This document shows positions 48,223 to 60,173 of a stretch of 64,000 nt of DNA, one piece after another. Each line of letters starts with the position of its first letter. Positions within the stretch are counted from its first letter, which is position 1. Where the stretch lies: positions 55,306,137 to 55,370,136 of the forward strand of contig OZ024827.1 of the NCBI GenBank assembly GCA_964016985.1. The letters are read 5' to 3'. The position numbers were made by a program, and so were the translations under genes. The DNA comes from Anodontia alba (taxonomy: Eukaryota; Mollusca; Bivalvia; Lucinida; Lucinidae). The notes under the pieces were generated by a model. That model made no database searches. It was not told where the DNA came from and worked only from the letters and a program-made list of their open reading frames with translations.

Positions 48223-49770
48223 CAAAACTCAGCATTAATTTTTCGACAAATCGTGTTGAAACTAAAATGCTGCAAAACCAAAAACCATAAGCCATGTTTA
48301 CTAAGTAAAAAGTAAAATATTATTATTTTAATGCAGTAAAACGAAAAATGAAGTAAAATATGCGTTTCTTTTGCTGTCCAGTATAGGTTAAACATATCTT
48401 AAACCACTTTCATTCAAATGCATCTTTTAAGCCTGTATCAGGGTATCACATATTCAAACCAAACACGTTGCGGATGGTTTTAGGTTTTCTGTATAAATGA
48501 CTGAAAGATCACTTTCGCCTTGTAGAATTTATTTTTATTATTTTTTTTATTTATATTTGTCCGTAATAACAACAGTTAAGGTTATCACAATCCTGCAGCA
48601 ACATTCTGGGTACTGATTAAGATTATCACTCTCCTACGATATATAAAGAAGGGCATAAATTTGTTGTTTGTATGACCTAAATATACGCAGAGTAGGGCAT
48701 TTTGTACAATTTTTTAGGATGCTAAATGACTGATTCAATGTAATGTACTTAAATGGTGAGAAAAGATAAAAATGGATGATAGGAAAAAAGGTTTAACTGG
48801 TGAGCTCTGCTGCAAAAACGGCTGGGCCGTGTTCTCATAATCACTATCCGAATATGAAGAATTTGTTAAGACACAGCTAACGTTATATAACTTACAATCA
48901 GAGTAGTCTCCAGTTGAAATATAAGAGCTTATATCAGTATGAAGAAGCAGTCCAAATATAGAACTATCTGGAAACAGCCACAATTTAAGTGCCTTTCAAT
49001 TCTGTTTTCTTGAAACTAGTGTATAATTAAGTTTACGCATTACAAACACTTGGGCTATGCAGGTTTACACCCATAAGAAAGTTATAAAATAAGAACTATA
49101 TTACAGTAACTTTTCAACCGCGACATGACAAAATGGACATACTGTTTTGTGATCCTTAAATCGCACATGCGCAAGCAACTGAAGAGGTCATATGGTGAAC
49201 AGCAAAGGCTCTGGCGAGTCGGTGCGGATGGGTAGGCTCGCCTGAACCTCTGCTGGTCACGTCTGTGATAAGTACCATTCACACGAGCCGACTCATTTAT
49301 CATCTATGTTACTCCAACAGGTAAAATGATGTATATATTGTATATCATGTGCTGCTAGTCAAATCAAAATGTTACCATGTTACAGTAACATTTCGTGAAC
49401 ATGCATTTCGTTTACACTTATTTTTACGTGTTTTTGCACAACGTTACGTGTTGTTACAGGATGTTACATTGGTAATAAAGTCAAGGTGGTTCATTTATTT
49501 GGGCCATTTTCGTACCCTATCTAATTAGATCGAAGGGAACAAAGTTAGCCTAACATCAATTTTATGCCGTCGAGTAGATGATGCAGGTCTCTAGTCCATA
49601 ATATTGTAAGCTCTTAACGACTGCTAGATGAATGAACGTCTTACTTGAAATATTGGTTCGACAGTACATTCAAACTGAATTTGTAGTTTATGTAGGTCAA
49701 TGTGGCCAGTATTTTGTATGATAATACAACGCAGTTGTGCGTGATTTACGCGCGTGCCCCAGAACAAATT
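48223..49770. other. Intronic sequence, nothing recognised
   Basis: No exon or repeat family identified. Confidence 0.4.
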
Positions 49771-49771
49771 T

Positions 49772-49796
49772 GCATTATTATTATTATTATTATTTT
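49772..49796 (+). repeat. (ATT)n microsatellite
   Basis: Seven or eight ATT units. Confidence 0.85.
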
Positions 49797-49864
49797 TTTC
49801 ATTTAAGGGCAAAATAGATGCACCACCCCACCCACCTACCCACACACCCTAGAGCTCCGGCTTA

Positions 49865-50030
49865 GTGGTATTCGATTTTCAAAGTAATCAGAATGGGCTC
49901 AATGATCCCAAAGGATATACAAATCAGCAGAGTTTGTGAAGTACGGGGAGGCATTTTGCGGCCGCCATACGGCACATAACACCACCATCTGAAGTGAAGT
50001 AAAATAAAAAAAAAAGGCAACCTGCCTTTG

Positions 50031-50085
<55 letters not shown>

Positions 50086-50220
50086 AACGAAAATCGTAGA
50101 CTCGGTTTTATTAAGTCTCTTGCGAGAACTGCAATACGCCTAACCGGTATTCGATTTTCAAAGTAATCACAATGGGCTCAATGATTGCAAAGGAACAGGG
50201 AGACATTTTACAGCCATCAC
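49865..50220 (-). repeat. Dispersed repeat Y, two reversed copies
   Basis: ATTCGATTTTCAAAGTAATC and AATGGGCTCAATGAT occur at 49869-49910 and 50148-50190. They are inverted relative to 37380-37700, and the first is followed by GTACGGGGAGGCATTTTGCG. Confidence 0.7.
50035..50080 (+). repeat. (AC)n microsatellite
   Basis: Twenty-three AC units between the two repeat Y copies. Confidence 0.97.
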
Positions 50221-50769
50221 ACGACACAGCGCCTAAAGTCCATAAACACCTGACCTAAACCGAGCAGTTATATCCAAATTTCCTTACATTTAGCATATGT
50301 ATGATAGCTTTCATGACTAAAGTAAATTTTATTTAAAATTTCAAAATGATAATTTTGGATAAGCATGTAACCTGGCTCCAAATTTGTAGATACTGATCTC
50401 TTATTCTGGTTTCAAAAGCTACATATAAATAAATAGCGTTCATTGGCAACCTGTTGTTGCGTCCATATATATCCAAAGCCATTTCTATGTAAGAGACCTT
50501 ACACGCCAACTTTATACATACTGATCTGGTCTGGTTTCAAAAGCCGCTAAGAAATAGAATATATCCGCAACACGTTGTTGCGCCCATGCATAACCAAAGC
50601 CATGCCTGTGTAAGAGACATATCACATTTGTGACTGATTTACTTCCCCTGATTCTACATGTTAAAACATTAAATAACATTTTTAACAAGCCTGTATCAGT
50701 ATTTAAAGGCTCCATATTCCTCAAAAATAGACATTTTTATCTAAGAAATTGATATATGGTATTAATACG

Positions 50770-50979
50770 ATCATAAAATGTGGCATCTGACAGCCTGTAA
50801 AATTTCAGTTAGTCTCTCCTTTTTTGAACTGGATCAAAAATGAAATGATATTTTATCGTATTTCTGAATTAATGTTGGCAATATTAATTCAAAAATACGA
50901 TAAAAATGATTTCAGTTTTGATCCAGTTCAAGAACGAGAAACTAAATTTTACAGGCTGTCAGGTGCCACATTTTATGAT
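50770..50979. mobile_element. Palindromic MITE, 210 bp
   Basis: ATCATAAAATGTGGCATCTG at the left is matched in reverse at the right. Pairing continues through GACAGCCTGTAAAATTT, GAACTGGATCAAAA and TTTTATCGTATTT to the centre near 50876. A related arm lies at 30705-30776. No coding region. Confidence 0.85.
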
Positions 50980-52189
50980 ATCAGATCCACATCAAGCCCC
51001 CAACGCTAAAATGAAAGACAGACAAATACAATAAAGCAGCCACAAAATTAACAGATGGTATGTAGAGTTGGCAACTCTTTCTCAAAAAGGTGGAAACACT
51101 GTTACCCAAACTTAACCGAATAAAAGAAAAACATTAGAAAGTTGAACACTACATTGCAATTAACAAAACGTAGCAAAAAGTACCACAATGAAAGCCTTGG
51201 AATTGTTAGAATTCTTCTGCCCCAACTGACTTCCTGTTTTGCTTTAGTTTATATAGTACTTTTTTCTCCTTTTAGTTATAGTATTTCCTGTTTCGATTTA
51301 GTTTATAAAGTAATTTCTACTTCTTTTCTCTGCTCCAGTATTTCTTTATTGCGGTCTGGATTTAGAATACTCGGATGAATTATAGAGTGTGTTTGTCCTA
51401 ATAATGTCAGTTGTGTCCTTGAATAAAGAAACTGAATCAGAAAAAGCAAATTCCACAAAGCCTAAATCGGGCAATATACTGACGAATCAGTGTTGAAACC
51501 GTTTTTCGACAATTATTTGGTGGTATAGATAGATATAGATTAGAAACTTCCCCATGCACCCCCCTCCCCCGCCCCGCAGTTTTCAGTACAACCGAAACAG
51601 ACCTGAGCAAACGTACACTGATCCACACGTTTAATCTGGGTCGGTGCATATGCGGGCTGCGAAGGCCAAGATTAGCATGCAAACCAGCACAGTAAAGGTG
51701 TTCATTGATCCATTATATTCGATCATTACGAATAAACTGGCTCACAACAGAGGCGCTGGTCTGGCTCTTGACTATTCGAATATGCCATAAGATATTTCTC
51801 GTGCAAAGAAGGGGGGAGAAGTTTGATCTGTGTGGCCTGTGGCCTAAACTAATTGGTTTGTCCCAGAAAACTTGACACCATGTGTTTTCGATATTTTGGG
51901 TGTGTACGCATGCACGCACGCATGCACACATAAATTCCCGGGGCTTTTAATGTACGATTGAGCGCTTATCCACTTTCGAATGTCGGCTTTAAACTATGCC
52001 AGACAAGCATTTTTTTTCTCAAATTACGCCACGGTAACTTGCAGATTAGAGGTTCAGTTGATAAATACGACAACTGCAACTGGGCATATTGGAAAGTCGA
52101 CTAAACGAAATGTTTGTACATATCTAATGTGATATAAAGATTGGTAAGGATCTCCGGTTTATCAAAAGAGATTGTGTAGAGGTACATAC
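50980..52189. other. Intronic sequence, nothing recognised
   Basis: It contains a CATGCACGCACGCATGCACA-type stretch near 51907. No exon other than the one starting at 52190. Confidence 0.4.
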
Positions 52190-52286
52190 CCTTGTCACAA
52201 CTGCTGGCACATGTATCTTAGTTTTCACATGAACATATGAGAGAAGCTCAGGAATATAGCCATCATGGACAGCAACTGAAGCTGTT
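52190..52286 (-). CDS. SLC7A9-like: SLC7 light-chain amino acid transporter, 97 bp exon after TM8
   Basis: Acceptor TTGTATGTTTCAG before AACAGC; donor AGG|GTATGT. After one base completing a split codon it encodes TASVAVHDGYIPELLSYVHV then KTKIHVPAVVTR. The family motif here is (V/Y)VAGREGHMPEVLSYVHV..LTPAPA, in the cytoplasmic loop following TM8; R and E of REG are H and D here. The exon ends in phase 0 and continues as CIGTIALIFL in the exon at 37267. From memory, 97 and 150 bp are also the sizes of the matching vertebrate exons, which should be checked. The previous exon was not found before base 64000, so that intron exceeds 11.7 kb. Confidence 0.78.
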
Positions 52287-52604
52287 CTGAAACATACAAT
52301 TGTATATCACTACAACATTAAAAAAAGAAAAAGAAAAACAGGTTCTCCAGCTTTTCTTTATAGTAATGTGATTATCACACACACGCACACGCATTGCACA
52401 CTCGCGCACGTGCTCGCACGCACATATGTTGGCATAGATCCTCGGGGTCTTTAATGTTGGATTTCAATGTTGCAAACATGTTTAACGTTCCAAACACTTC
52501 ATCATTTTGCGAATAAGGAGTTCACGGGCGAGCGATCTTTACGACAACAATAATTTCCAAAGAAACAAAAATGGACTACAAAATAATAATAACAATAATA
52601 ATAA
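52287..52604. other. Intronic sequence; short ACACGC-rich stretch
   Basis: A CACACACGCACACGCATTGC-type stretch at about 52377-52430 and AATAAT repeats at 52583-52608. Confidence 0.45.
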
Positions 52605-53219
52605 TAATCTCTGCTAACTGTCAAGGGCTAGGGTCTATGGAGAAAAAGTGTTTTAAACTATTTAAAATAGTGTCATATCTACAACTAACATTACAGAATG
52701 CATTTCCAGGTCTCAGGTTTCAGCTCAGGCACATCTAATTCCAAAGGAGTTGCCATTCGTTTTACTAGAAATTTAAATTTTAAAATCCCACGATCATGTC
52801 TCAGACCCAAATTTCTTAACTACGGATATATCAGTGGAAGATAATAGGTTCACTTTAGTCGATTTATATGGGCCAAATCAAAATATTCTTAATTTGTTTT
52901 TTGAAAATGTAATAAATACAGTGGAAACATTAGAGAACAATATGTGGTGACTTCATTGCTGTGCAAGATACTTAATTAGATTATTCCAATTACAATACTA
53001 TGAAACTATGAATAATAAGAAAGCTCACGAAAAACATTCTACAAATACAAATAAACCGTTGTATGTGACCGTTTTGGAGTGGCTCACATCCATCACTAAA
53101 AATGTACACATGGAGGAAAAATCACCATTAAAACAAGCCCGGTTAGACTATTTTCTTATTTACAATACAATGCAACACAGTATACTTTTATTTGACATTC
53201 TAACACAGCGCACTTAAAT
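52605..53219 (+). pseudogene. Non-LTR retrotransposon endonuclease fragment
   Basis: Broken frames read like the apurinic-type endonuclease of L1/Tx1-like elements: SANCQGLGSMEKKCFKLFKI, then KGVAIRFTRNLNFKI, LVDLYGPNQNILNLFFENVI, GDFI (after a stop), NYNTMNNKKAHEK and KQARLDYFLI. Several stops and shifts interrupt it. The copy appears to continue at 54590 after a large insertion. Confidence 0.75.
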
Positions 53220-53506
53220 AGGCAATGAAGAAAACTAGTGATTTATTCTGCAACAAATCACTGGGGGAAGCGCGCGACGCTATGGGCGCCGTTCTGACGT
53301 TATTTTGTCACTTTACTTACGTCAGTCTTCGTTTCAAAGACGTTGGACGGTGTTACATCGTTTTTCTCGTGTTAACAACGTAAGAAACACATGTAAACAT
53401 CAGCGTTACAGCAAAGGTGTTGGCGGGATTTGTTTATGCGATGGCGGAAAGTTGAAAGAATCTGAAGGATACACTTACTTTTTCGTCGTTTTCCATGTGC
53501 TAGAAT

Positions 53507-53682
53507 CGAAATAGATCAGTACTTGTGCGTGATTTGTTGAGTAATAAATCACAGTTTGTCGGTCAGTTGTAAGTAGACAAATCACTTGCGCCCCGCTCTC
53601 GTGATTTGATCTGCTTTACAACTGAACTCCAAACAGTGATTTATTACTCAACAAATCACTGCTAGAGCTGATCTATTTCTTA
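53507..53682. repeat. Inverted repeat / foldback MITE candidate
   Basis: GAAATAGATCAG..GTGATTTGTTGAGTAATAAA near 53510-53560 is inverted at 53635-53682. CAGTTGTAA and TTACAACTG pair further in. The motif GTGATTTATT..CAACAAATCAC also occurs at 53239-53266. Confidence 0.8.
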
Positions 53683-53897
53683 ATTAAATATTATACAAGA
53701 TTATATAGCCTACAAAATGCATTGTAGTGAGAAATACATTAACAGAGAAGCACACTGGTCCCGTGAATGACAGTTAGATATAAGCGATCTATACAAGATT
53801 TAATAGAACAATACAAGAAAACTCGCCTATTCAAATATATAGAAAATTTCACCTCCAAAAACTGAAACTTTTCAGATAAAAAAAAACTATTTTTCAT

Positions 53898-53967
53898 ATT
53901 TCTGCTTGAAACATAGATTGTGGTACTCGTTAAAAAGTACCCACAATCTATGTTTTTGAGCAGAAAT
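53898..53967. repeat. Imperfect 70 bp hairpin
   Basis: ATTTCTGCT..AAACATAGATTGTGG pairs with CCACAATCTATGTTT..AGCAGAAAT around a loop with GTTAAAAAGTAC. A half-site resembling the right arm lies at about 59997-60030. Confidence 0.85.
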
Positions 53968-54589
53968 AAGATAATAATGTGTACCCCTGTTTTTACTATA
54001 TAAAAGTGGGGTTTAAGGGGGTCAAAATTATATAGGCATGTTTTCGTGATAAAATAAATCTGTCTAGTTGTAGGAAGGGAGGGAGTGCCACTTAGCATTT
54101 TGGGCAAAACCCTCAGCAGGCGATACCCTAAAATATCCTATTATATATTGATAGAAAACAGGGTGAGGCATTCCATGCTGAAAAAGGATAAGAGAAAAGT
54201 CCAGGGAGTGCCACAATCACAAACCGCAGCCATTCTCAGACACCAAGAGGAAGAGGAAAGCCTCTCCTAAGGAGACAGCGCGCATGAAATGCCAAACCCC
54301 ATCTTCTGGGTAAAGTGGTCGCCGCTTTTTCGCCTGCTGAATTTTCCGGAAAGTAATACAGATTAACAACATCAGTTATACGTCATATATTAGCATTCTG
54401 GGGAAAACTCTCAGCAGGACACCCTGAAATATCCTTACCAGCTCTCACAGAAAACAGGATAAGAGGTCACTGTTTCTCGCCTGCTGAAATCTCCGGAAAG
54501 TGATACAGATGAACAACACCAATCATATATTAGGTTCGACGTTTTTCAGCAGCATAATAAATTTTGCTATGTTTATACTTTTTCGGATG

Positions 54590-54887
54590 GAGAAAACATT
54601 ATGATCAAAACAAAAATTAACAGGGTCAAAAAGCAGTATGCCTTACCAATTTATAGTCTTGAAAATATAAAAGACATATCTGATGACCAAAATCAATTTA
54701 CTTTTAATAATCATTTATTTCTGGAAACGCTGTTGGTTGAATTAAGAAGAACATCTATATCATACTCCTGTTACAAAAAAGAAAGAGGCAGAAAAAAAGA
54801 GAAAAAGATCTTAGAGATTCTTGAATCCAACCTTTCAGAAAGTGTTAAAAGTAGCTTACATGCATTAAAACAAAAACTTAGTATAAT

Positions 54888-54931
<44 letters not shown>

Positions 54932-55110
54932 AATGCAAGGAATTTCGATAAATTCTCGAACTCAAATTGTAGAAGAAAACCCATAAAACTTTTTATGTAA
55001 TCTTGAAAAAAACACAATTATAAGTTTACAACAGTAAAATTATTCCAAAATAAGAAAGTAAGATGGAAAAGTTATTACAGATAAGGACCGCTGACGGTAA
55101 CAGTTCGATA
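54590..55110 (+). pseudogene. Non-LTR retrotransposon linker region, continuation
   Basis: It reads MIKTKINRVKKQYALPIYSL, ending ..FNNHLFLETLLVELRR, then a lysine-rich KKERGRKKEKKILEILE. This resembles the stretch between endonuclease and reverse transcriptase in L1/Tx1-like elements. After a 38-base A run (54892-54929) the frame can be picked up again as QIVEENP..NF.CNLEKNTII, which precedes the reverse transcriptase. The reverse transcriptase itself is missing. Confidence 0.65.
54892..54929 (+). repeat. Poly-A tract inside retrotransposon remnant
   Basis: An A run of about 38. Similarity to non-LTR elements on both sides suggests expansion of a lysine-codon run rather than a poly-A tail. 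Confidence 0.85.
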
Positions 55111-57394
55111 ATCTGCTTATTTTAGTAGGTTGTCCCAGCTTCGATGATTTTTCCATATCATATATATTTGGTATTAGGAAGATACATGGTCTATAAAAAA
55201 GATCAAAATTTGGAATGTTTTTCATGCACGTGCATAACGCATACCTTTATAAACTGTACAGTTATATTTGGGTATATAGCCAATTATTTGTCTAAAATTG
55301 ATGGTATAAAGTTACGTTTTCCATAGAAAAATATAATTTGTTCCAAACACTTAACATATCCTATAGCATGTCTTTTATTGTTCAGTGACTAAAACTCATA
55401 AACCTCATACATAAGTTTCCTGATTCAAAGTTTTGGACGACCAGTCAGTGATTAGAAATTTAATATAATGCAATAGATAAACATTATATGTCCTTCTTAG
55501 TAATAAAGAAACGGAAACAAACCATCATAAGCAAATGATATAAGAACGAAAGTTACTTTAAAACAGACCAAATTTTTCTTCTGAAAAGTATGTAAACTTC
55601 TTAATATTTTATTTCCTGCGGTTGTACTTAGAACAATGTCTTTACCTGTTATGATTGGTTTAATGCATTATAGGCTTTGAATGAATGTTACAAATGTTAC
55701 TTTTTGAGTGATACTTTGTATCACTTTTGAGTGATACATTGTAACTTTTAAGTATCATTGTATAAATGGCTATTGATACGTTAAGGTGAAGGGAATTCAG
55801 CTCTAAAATACAACAAACATAGCAAATTATTTCTCAGATACCTTTATAGTTTGGTGGATTAAGTAAAAGAAAACCCTCGCCAATCTACTGCTGGTGTATT
55901 CGATTGATAATTTTATCTTTAAATAGTACACTATAATTAATAGAGAAATATCCCCTTTTCATACATACATGATATGAGCTCTTCATTGCTTATATTCTAT
56001 GCATAAAGCTGTCAGCTTTACTACACTTCAACCCATCTAGACTGCCAGAAATATAGCACACTTAATACTGTTACACACGTTATATGTCAGTTTTTGTGCT
56101 GTGATATCAGAACATTGTTTCCTATAGACAGTTTTTGCAGGAGTAATCTCATCAGTAGAGCTCCATAAATGAAAATACTGTAAATACTTTACAAATATCA
56201 ATTCAAAAGCATGAATAAAGTGAAAACAAATGTACTGAAGGCATACATTATTCAAGGAGAACTATTTCATTATTTGAGTTTACATTAAAATGCAGTGGTA
56301 ATCACGATAATAATATCACACATATATCAACACTCCACTACAATTTTAAGCCATCTCTAAGATGCAGCCAAATACACAGCATGCACTGGCTTTTCTCTGT
56401 TGCCAAGGTATATAAAATAAACGTTTTATAGTTTGCTTCAATCTAATCTGCTTTATTATGAAACAATACATATAGATCAGTCATGCATAATATAATTTGA
56501 TGACAGACACATTAAATAAATGTTTACTATTATTTATCATCTATATACGAAAATCATTATTGATACAATCGTCTTGTTATAAATGTTATGAGTGATGTAC
56601 ATGTAATGAGAATAACACACAACATTAATCTTAACGAGTGCAATTCACAACAAAAGTGGGACACATAACTTTATATAATAAAGAAAAACAAACTTGGAAG
56701 AGCATATTTGATGCCCCTTTCATCTATTTATAAACTCAGCTAAACAAAAACTACGAGGAAGGTCACACCATTTTGGAATGCTTAGTTTATAATGAATGAC
56801 GCGCTGCTTCAAACGCAAACAGGGTAGTTTTCCGTTTTCACATATGAAAATGGCTGATTTGAATTAACAATATATCAAGACATACACTGATGGACCGATA
56901 TTGGTAAATCTGCACTGCAGCAATTGCTTTTGTCCTAGGTATCAAGGCTGCGAAGACTTTATCTATATAAGAAATTTAATTTGCTACAATAGCCTTTGCA
57001 TTTTCTTCATAAGTTGCATTCCTACAAATAAGATTGTAATGTCAGTTTTATGATAATCGCACTTCAAAAATCCCTATATGTTTAATTCCACGGGAGATAA
57101 TTTTAAGTGAAGCGTTTTCAAACCTCATTAGCATGAATGAGTTGATTTAATTTGTCATTCCCATGATTGTAATGGTGCCTAGACTGTAGATGATAAATTG
57201 CAAAACTTAATTTATTCCTGCTCATGTGCAGACTTACCTTTTCTAAAAATCGGTGTTGCGAAGTTAACCCTTGCCAAGTTGAAATTCTAATGACATTGTT
57301 GTCTGATGTCTCGAAAACCATAATCATGGAAAGTTTTTAAGAAGTACTGAAGTGCATTCTTTTGAATGTTTATTGGAAAACTGGATAATTTCTT
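55111..57394. other. Intronic sequence, nothing recognised
   Basis: AT-rich sequence. A small hairpin, GTGATACTTTGTATCAC, is at about 55709-55725. No exon seen. Confidence 0.4.
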
Positions 57395-57418
57395 TTTTCT
57401 TTTTTTTTTCTTTTTTTT

Positions 57419-57462
<44 letters not shown>
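57391..57462 (+). repeat. Poly-T tract with C interruptions
   Basis: About 70 bases, almost all T. Confidence 0.95.
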
Positions 57463-57463
<1 letters not shown>

Positions 57464-58739
57464 AAAATAAATTAGTTTGGGTTCTAAAAACGAATGATCG
57501 GGTTTTACCCTCAAGAAAATAGCTATATAACTTAAAGCATATAATTTCTGTCAGGAAGAAAAATCTATAAGTCACATGCTTTGGTTTTGTCAAGAAAGTC
57601 AGTCCCTAATTAGTAAATTCATCAGATGGTTAAATAGTAAGAAACATAATTCTGACAACAATTTAATTTGAAGAACAACAAGAAGAACTTCCCGTCTGGA
57701 AGGGTAATCAGAAACAACTACTGAGATGTAGGGTGGAAGCGCTGCTTAAACTAGTTTTCCACGATCGCATCCTCGCCCTTAATTCTGATGCATATGTACA
57801 TAACCTTCCGAAACGAAGAAAAGGTGAAGAACAAATAATGACAAAACTAAACACCTCCGAAGCACAAACAAAGAAGACCTGCACAAACACTTTAGAACGG
57901 TCATTTGAAAACAGCTGGGGGACTTAAAATAGATTTTTTTTCCTCGCGCGAAACCTCACCCTTACTTCTGATGCAGCAGCAAATTACAAACACATGTTCG
58001 GTTCGCATAATGGTCGCCTACCTCATCTGTGAAACAGTGAAACACATATTATCTCAAACACTGTGAAAAAAAGCAAATGACTATATGCGATCTGAAGCCA
58101 GAACACAAGAAACTATAAACAGGTTCACTTCACCATGGCCTGATCAAAGACTATCTGTGCCTAGCATTGAGATTGAGGACAGACTATCAACATCCACCAG
58201 CTGCACAACATGTCCCATTGGTACCGTCGCAGGCACAGCCTCCCAATACACTTATACAGGGTGTATAGTCTAGAGCGCAACAGTCATCCTGTCTAGTCTA
58301 ACCACCACCAGAGAGCTTTAAACCTGTAGTCCAGTCGGTAAAAGATCTACGAGCTTACAGTACAAATTACAGCTCAACATCAAATTCACCAGCCAAAGTG
58401 AATCTTCAGTCATTACGAAAAAGACATTGAACAAATGACAACCCAACTGACTATGCAATTTAGCGTAACAGTCCAAGTAATCGGCAGAATGTCAGTGGCA
58501 AGAAACAATGCCTTAGCAGGGAAGTACAACAGAAAAATCACAGTTCTAACGTTATCAATCTAACTGATTCGCGCGATCCCATTTCTACGAAAGAGTGCCA
58601 GGGAAAGTGTGATAACGAGGAAATATTAAACATTTCTGGGTCATCATCTGCGGGCAGTAACAAGCAACAGTCACGAGTCTTTTTTGTCCATTTCCCTGAT
58701 AAAACACAACCCACCAGAGTTACTACAATAAGTCCAACA
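57463..58739. other. Region upstream of endonuclease remnant; possible decayed ORF1
   Basis: Plus-strand frames at 57663-57927 (lysine/arginine-rich, HDRILALNSDAYVHNLPKRR) and 58085-58273 could be remains of a first ORF of the element below. I cannot confirm this. Confidence 0.3.
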
Positions 58740-59576
58740 CGACGAAGTCAGGGAGTAAGTATAGTGTCCTGTAATATAGAGAATGTTATGCCGACTTCTG
58801 TTTATTTCCAAAACTTGTGTAAAATCTATAATATTGTTTGCATTCAAGAACATTGGTGCTGGGACTTTCAATCACACGAACTGAATAAATTAGCAATAGG
58901 AAAATATTGTTTTATTAGATGTTCAGATCAAAATGATCCAAATTGCTGGCTTTCGTCTCCCTAGGGGAAAAAGGAGTAGCCATCTTATGGCCTGAAAAAT
59001 GGTCAGTGACGGAAATGAACAAATTGTAGCAGTTAAACTATGTGGAGATGAGAACATTAGTATTACTAACGTTTGTCTGTCAACGAACAACGTTTCAGTC
59101 AATTCTCATTTGCGTATTCGGAATGTCTTGATGCCCTTCATGACATTATACTGAAATACAGACTCTCGCATAAAGTAATTTTGTGTGGTGACTTTAACGG
59201 GACACTTCTTGAAGCTAGAACTTATAATAAGCATGACCGCTTACTCAAGTCATTTGTGAATGAAAAAAACTTGCTTTTTGGTGACTTGAAAGAACACACT
59301 TTTAAGCATCATTCGGGTCAAAGTAGCTCCCAAATAGACTATATAATTTCAACGCACCAAAATGTCATTCAAAAATACCGAATCGGTGGTAGGGACAGTG
59401 AGAACTCGTCCAGTCATGTGAAAGTGTCGTGTTACTTGACAATATCAGTATCTGACAATTCAGACTTACCTCGTAAACAGTCTTCACAGTCTGTAAGGAA
59501 ACTACAGTGGGACAGAATAAATTTGACTTGGTATGAAACTATGCTTGAAACTGAATTAACCCGTCAAAGTACTTAA
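58740..59576 (+). pseudogene. Non-LTR retrotransposon endonuclease domain, frameshifted
   Basis: Apurinic-type endonuclease of a CR1/Jockey-like non-LTR element. VSCNIENVMPT, then IVCIQEHWCWDF (metal-binding E), then in a shifted frame VSDGNEQIVAVKLCGDENIS and ITNVCLSTNN, then VILCGDFNGT (GDFN motif), SQIDYII and SSSHVKVSCYL (the S-H motif). Frame changes fall near 58962 and 59090. No reverse transcriptase follows. Confidence 0.82.
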
Positions 59577-60173
59577 GACATAAACACTAGACTGAATCGC
59601 TTAACCACAATCAAAGCACTGAGAGTGCTGATGGTGGCGGTTTCCTTAATTTCTGTAAGCCTCTAGAATACATATCATCTGTACTTTCATTTTTTCCAAT
59701 ATTTCTTGATATGTAACTAAAGCAATGCCATTTTCGCTACACAATTCAGAGTAACTAGTTTCAGTATCATGAATAGGATCCACATCACTGTGGTTCTGAC
59801 CCCCTTTTAACCACATTTTTATTTAATTTCCCTGTACTGTGTACAGTAACATTATTTATAATCAGACAACACACTGTTTTTTTTTGTTTTTGTTTTTTGT
59901 TTTTTTCAAGTATAAAATACTTGCATGTTTCTTATTTCTTAAAGGACTGTAAGTTGTGGGTATTCATTACAATTGCCCTATCAATAACTATCAATAAGTA
60001 CCAACAACATATGTTTTTGTGTAGAAATTATAATTAAAAAGATAATCTAGATAATCATCTAGAGTGCTTAAATGTACATAGTTCTGGCCTTTTTCCATCA
60101 GTTATTCCATCCATTTGAGGAGTCATTATGTCCATTCTATTTTAAAGGTATATATATTGTGTCTAGAAACAAA
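59577..60173. other. No gene recognised
   Basis: It contains T-rich TTTTTGTTTTTGTTTTTTG at about 59877-59905 and a half-hairpin related to 53940-53970. Nothing coding. Confidence 0.4.

Larger units (their letters stand above)
53220..54589. other. Foreign DNA splitting the non-LTR copy
   Basis: It holds the inverted repeat at 53507-53682, a hairpin (53898-53967), a reversed fragment of repeat X (54200-54270) and an imperfect duplication of a segment with CGCCTGCTGAA.T.TCCGGAAAGT (54335 and 54477). It is probably a composite of several insertions. Confidence 0.55.
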
